Source: Ga0077555 sp033764055 (GTDB lineage: Bacteria; Pseudomonadota; Alphaproteobacteria; Rhizobiales; Hyphomicrobiaceae). From it: 64,000 nt of DNA. The stretch spans positions 9,258 to 73,257 of the forward strand of contig JANRJI010000079.1 of the NCBI GenBank assembly GCA_033764055.1. The letters run 5' to 3'. Made by a program: the position numbers and the translations under genes. Positions within the stretch are counted from its first letter, which is position 1, and each line of letters opens with the position of its first letter. This document shows positions 63,205 to 64,000 of this stretch, one piece after another. The notes beneath the pieces are model-generated. The model made no database searches, was not told the DNA's origin, and was given only the letters and a program-made list of their open reading frames with translations.

Positions 63205-63423
63205 TCAGCCAAGGCTGGCGACGATCTGATCGGGCGTGGGGAATGCGCCGGTCGCCTGCTTCGAGTAGGCGAGGCGGCCGTCCACCGTGATCTCGAAGGC
63301 GCCCGTCCTGCCGCGCCGCAGCACGATCTCTGCTGCCGGCTTGGCGTGAAGTATGATTTGCCGCGCCTCACGGGCGCGCGCCTCGTAGCCTCATTGGCCG
63401 CAGTATTCGATCTCGACTTTCAT
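63205..63423 (-). CDS. SelW/Rdx-family selenoprotein, in-frame UGA read as selenocysteine
   Basis: From ATG 63423 the frame reads MKVEIEYCGQ, then TGA at 63391-63393, then GYEARARE..., and ends at TGA 63205-63207, giving 72 residues if the first TGA is selenocysteine (U11). The animal SelW site is Y-C-G-A-U-G-Y at the same place, and the rest follows the thioredoxin-like Rdx fold (GAFEITVDGRLAYSK near 48-62). Conventional gene callers stop at the UGA, so only a 10-residue stub or a headless fragment would be seen. Rdx proteins are redox proteins with an unknown partner. A plain frameshift or sequencing error is less likely because the UGA replaces exactly the Sec/Cys position. The start has only a weak upstream ribosome-binding site. 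Confidence 0.85.
63362..63378 (-). promoter_or_regulatory. Candidate bacterial SECIS stem-loop
   Basis: On the minus strand, CGCGCC and GGCGCG form a 6-bp stem around a CGTGA loop, which begins 19 bases after the selW UGA. Spacing and a G in the second loop position fit loose bacterial SECIS rules. It is short, so it needs testing. Confidence 0.5.
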
Positions 63424-63431
63424 CGGATTTT

Positions 63432-63890
63432 TCAATGTACTGAAATATAAAGGTCGTCAATCAGGTTCAACCGCCGGCACAGCGCAAAAACGTACTTCCA
63501 TTGAGGTTCGGACAGGGCTAATTCGGCACCCCGCTCGCAGAGTTTTTCGACAAAACTTTCATCATCCTCAGACAAATCCAGGCGCGCCCCCCAAAGCTTT
63601 GCCACTAAGCTTGCCGCTCGGTAACCTCCCGCTATAGGCTTGCGAACGCACCTGTTGTGCAACCCCATTAGTATCTCGCATTGACGCGTGGAGAGCCTTT
63701 CAGGTCCAGCAAAACTCGCCATTCTCTCAATAAACTCAAGCATACTTGGCGATAGCTCGGGTCCGATGGCGCCCTTAATCGAGTGCGCCATGGCGCGCAC
63801 CCGCGCTGGATCCCCGCCCAGCCGCGATAGCTCACGATAATCCACAGCATGTAATCCATCTGACCTGCTCCCCGTCTTCCCTCCAGTCAT
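63432..63890 (-). CDS. Hypothetical protein upstream of the SelW gene
   Basis: The 152-residue product is not recognised. It is soluble and mostly helical (GLHAVDYRELSRLGGDPARVRAMAHSIKG, LSEPQWKYVFALCRRLNLIDDLYISVH). Its codons use more A and T at third positions than most neighbours, which suggests different ancestry. It ends 8 bp before the SelW start on the same strand, so they may share a transcript. There is no strong ribosome-binding site at ATG 63890. Confidence 0.5.
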   Translation of the reverse strand: MTGGKTGSRSDGLHAVDYRELSRLGGDPARVRAMAHSIKGAIGPELSPSMLEFIERMASFAGPERLSTRQCEILMGLHNRCVRKPIAGGYRAASLVAKLWGARLDLSEDDESFVEKLCERGAELALSEPQWKYVFALCRRLNLIDDLYISVH

Positions 63891-64000
63891 AAGTTGAATC
63901 GGTTCTTGGTCTGGTCTGCAACGTCATTCTTTTGTTCGGCCCCCGCGGAGCCATTCTTCCGTCCCGGCCGCACGTCGGTTTGGCCGTCGCGCGCAGGGCG

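Noticed and set aside
63391..63393. Treating the in-frame TGA as a nonsense mutation making a pseudogene
   Set aside because: It falls exactly at the family's Sec/Cys site with an intact frame on both sides, so Sec decoding is the simpler reading.

Overview
The window reads as chromosomal DNA of a high-GC Gram-negative alphaproteobacterium, most likely of the order Hyphomicrobiales or a close relative. The strongest taxonomic evidence is the block hemY-like / mitofilin-like / hemD / hemC facing tsaD, which is a typical alphaproteobacterial arrangement. DUF1489, DUF2093 beside xseA/lpxK, the ATC-hydrolase-like protein and the lipid A genes waaA and lpxK fit the same assignment. No CRISPR array, rRNA, tRNA, IS element or prophage was seen.

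Layout. 1-7.6 kb: three RTX-type proteins (one cut by the window edge, one a serralysin-like metalloprotease) share one C-terminal type I secretion domain and surround a class V aminotransferase. 7.8-22.2 kb: nitronate monooxygenase, MOSC protein, clpB, a SAM methyltransferase, DUF1489, a membrane cytochrome/ferredoxin/adenylate cyclase fusion, an MBL hydrolase, an amidohydrolase, RidA, ferrochelatase, a luciferase-like monooxygenase and a GST. 22.5-30.7 kb: CNNM/CorC-like membrane protein, M20 peptidase, O-antigen-ligase-like protein, patatin lipoprotein, a second luciferase-like enzyme, a DUF3365 haem-motif protein and a CHAD protein. 30.8-32.8 kb: thiS-thiG-thiE, with four large hairpins filling the thiS/thiG gap. 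33-39.9 kb: BNR-repeat protein, a small secreted protein, mutM, an A/T-richer patch with unknown genes, enoyl-CoA hydratase flanked by two copies of an intergenic repeat, a TauD-family dioxygenase and an ATC-hydrolase-like protein. 39.9-46.4 kb: hemY-like, mitofilin-like, hemD, hemC and divergent tsaD. 46.6-64 kb: a large TPR protein, waaA-lpxK, DUF2093, xseA, purD translationally coupled to two haloacetate-dehalogenase-like hydrolases, patatin, a putative HEXXH protein, tadA, the rluB-rsmD-EamA run, a ketopantoate reductase-like gene, a SelW-type gene and an unknown gene.

How genes work together. Haem synthesis is represented at three steps (hemC, hemD, hemH) plus the hemY-like protein. waaA and lpxK are consecutive Kdo/lipid A enzymes, and the O-antigen-ligase-like protein may act on the same envelope. 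ThiS and ThiG build the thiazole and ThiE joins it to the pyrimidine. RluB and RsmD modify rRNA, TadA and TsaD modify tRNA, and MutM and XseA act in DNA repair.

Most notable. (1) A 72-residue SelW/Rdx protein at 63205-63423 (-) is readable only if an in-frame UGA is selenocysteine; it has the Y-C-G-x-U-G-Y signature and a stem-loop at SECIS-like distance. (2) Four adjacent bulged 22-25 bp hairpins at 32254-32585 keep the same architecture and alternate in orientation while their stem sequences differ. (3) A tandem pair of fluoroacetate-dehalogenase-like enzymes retains every catalytic and halide-pocket residue and is coupled to purD. (4) A predicted redox-responsive adenylate cyclase joins a His-rich membrane anchor, a 2Fe-2S domain and a cyclase domain.
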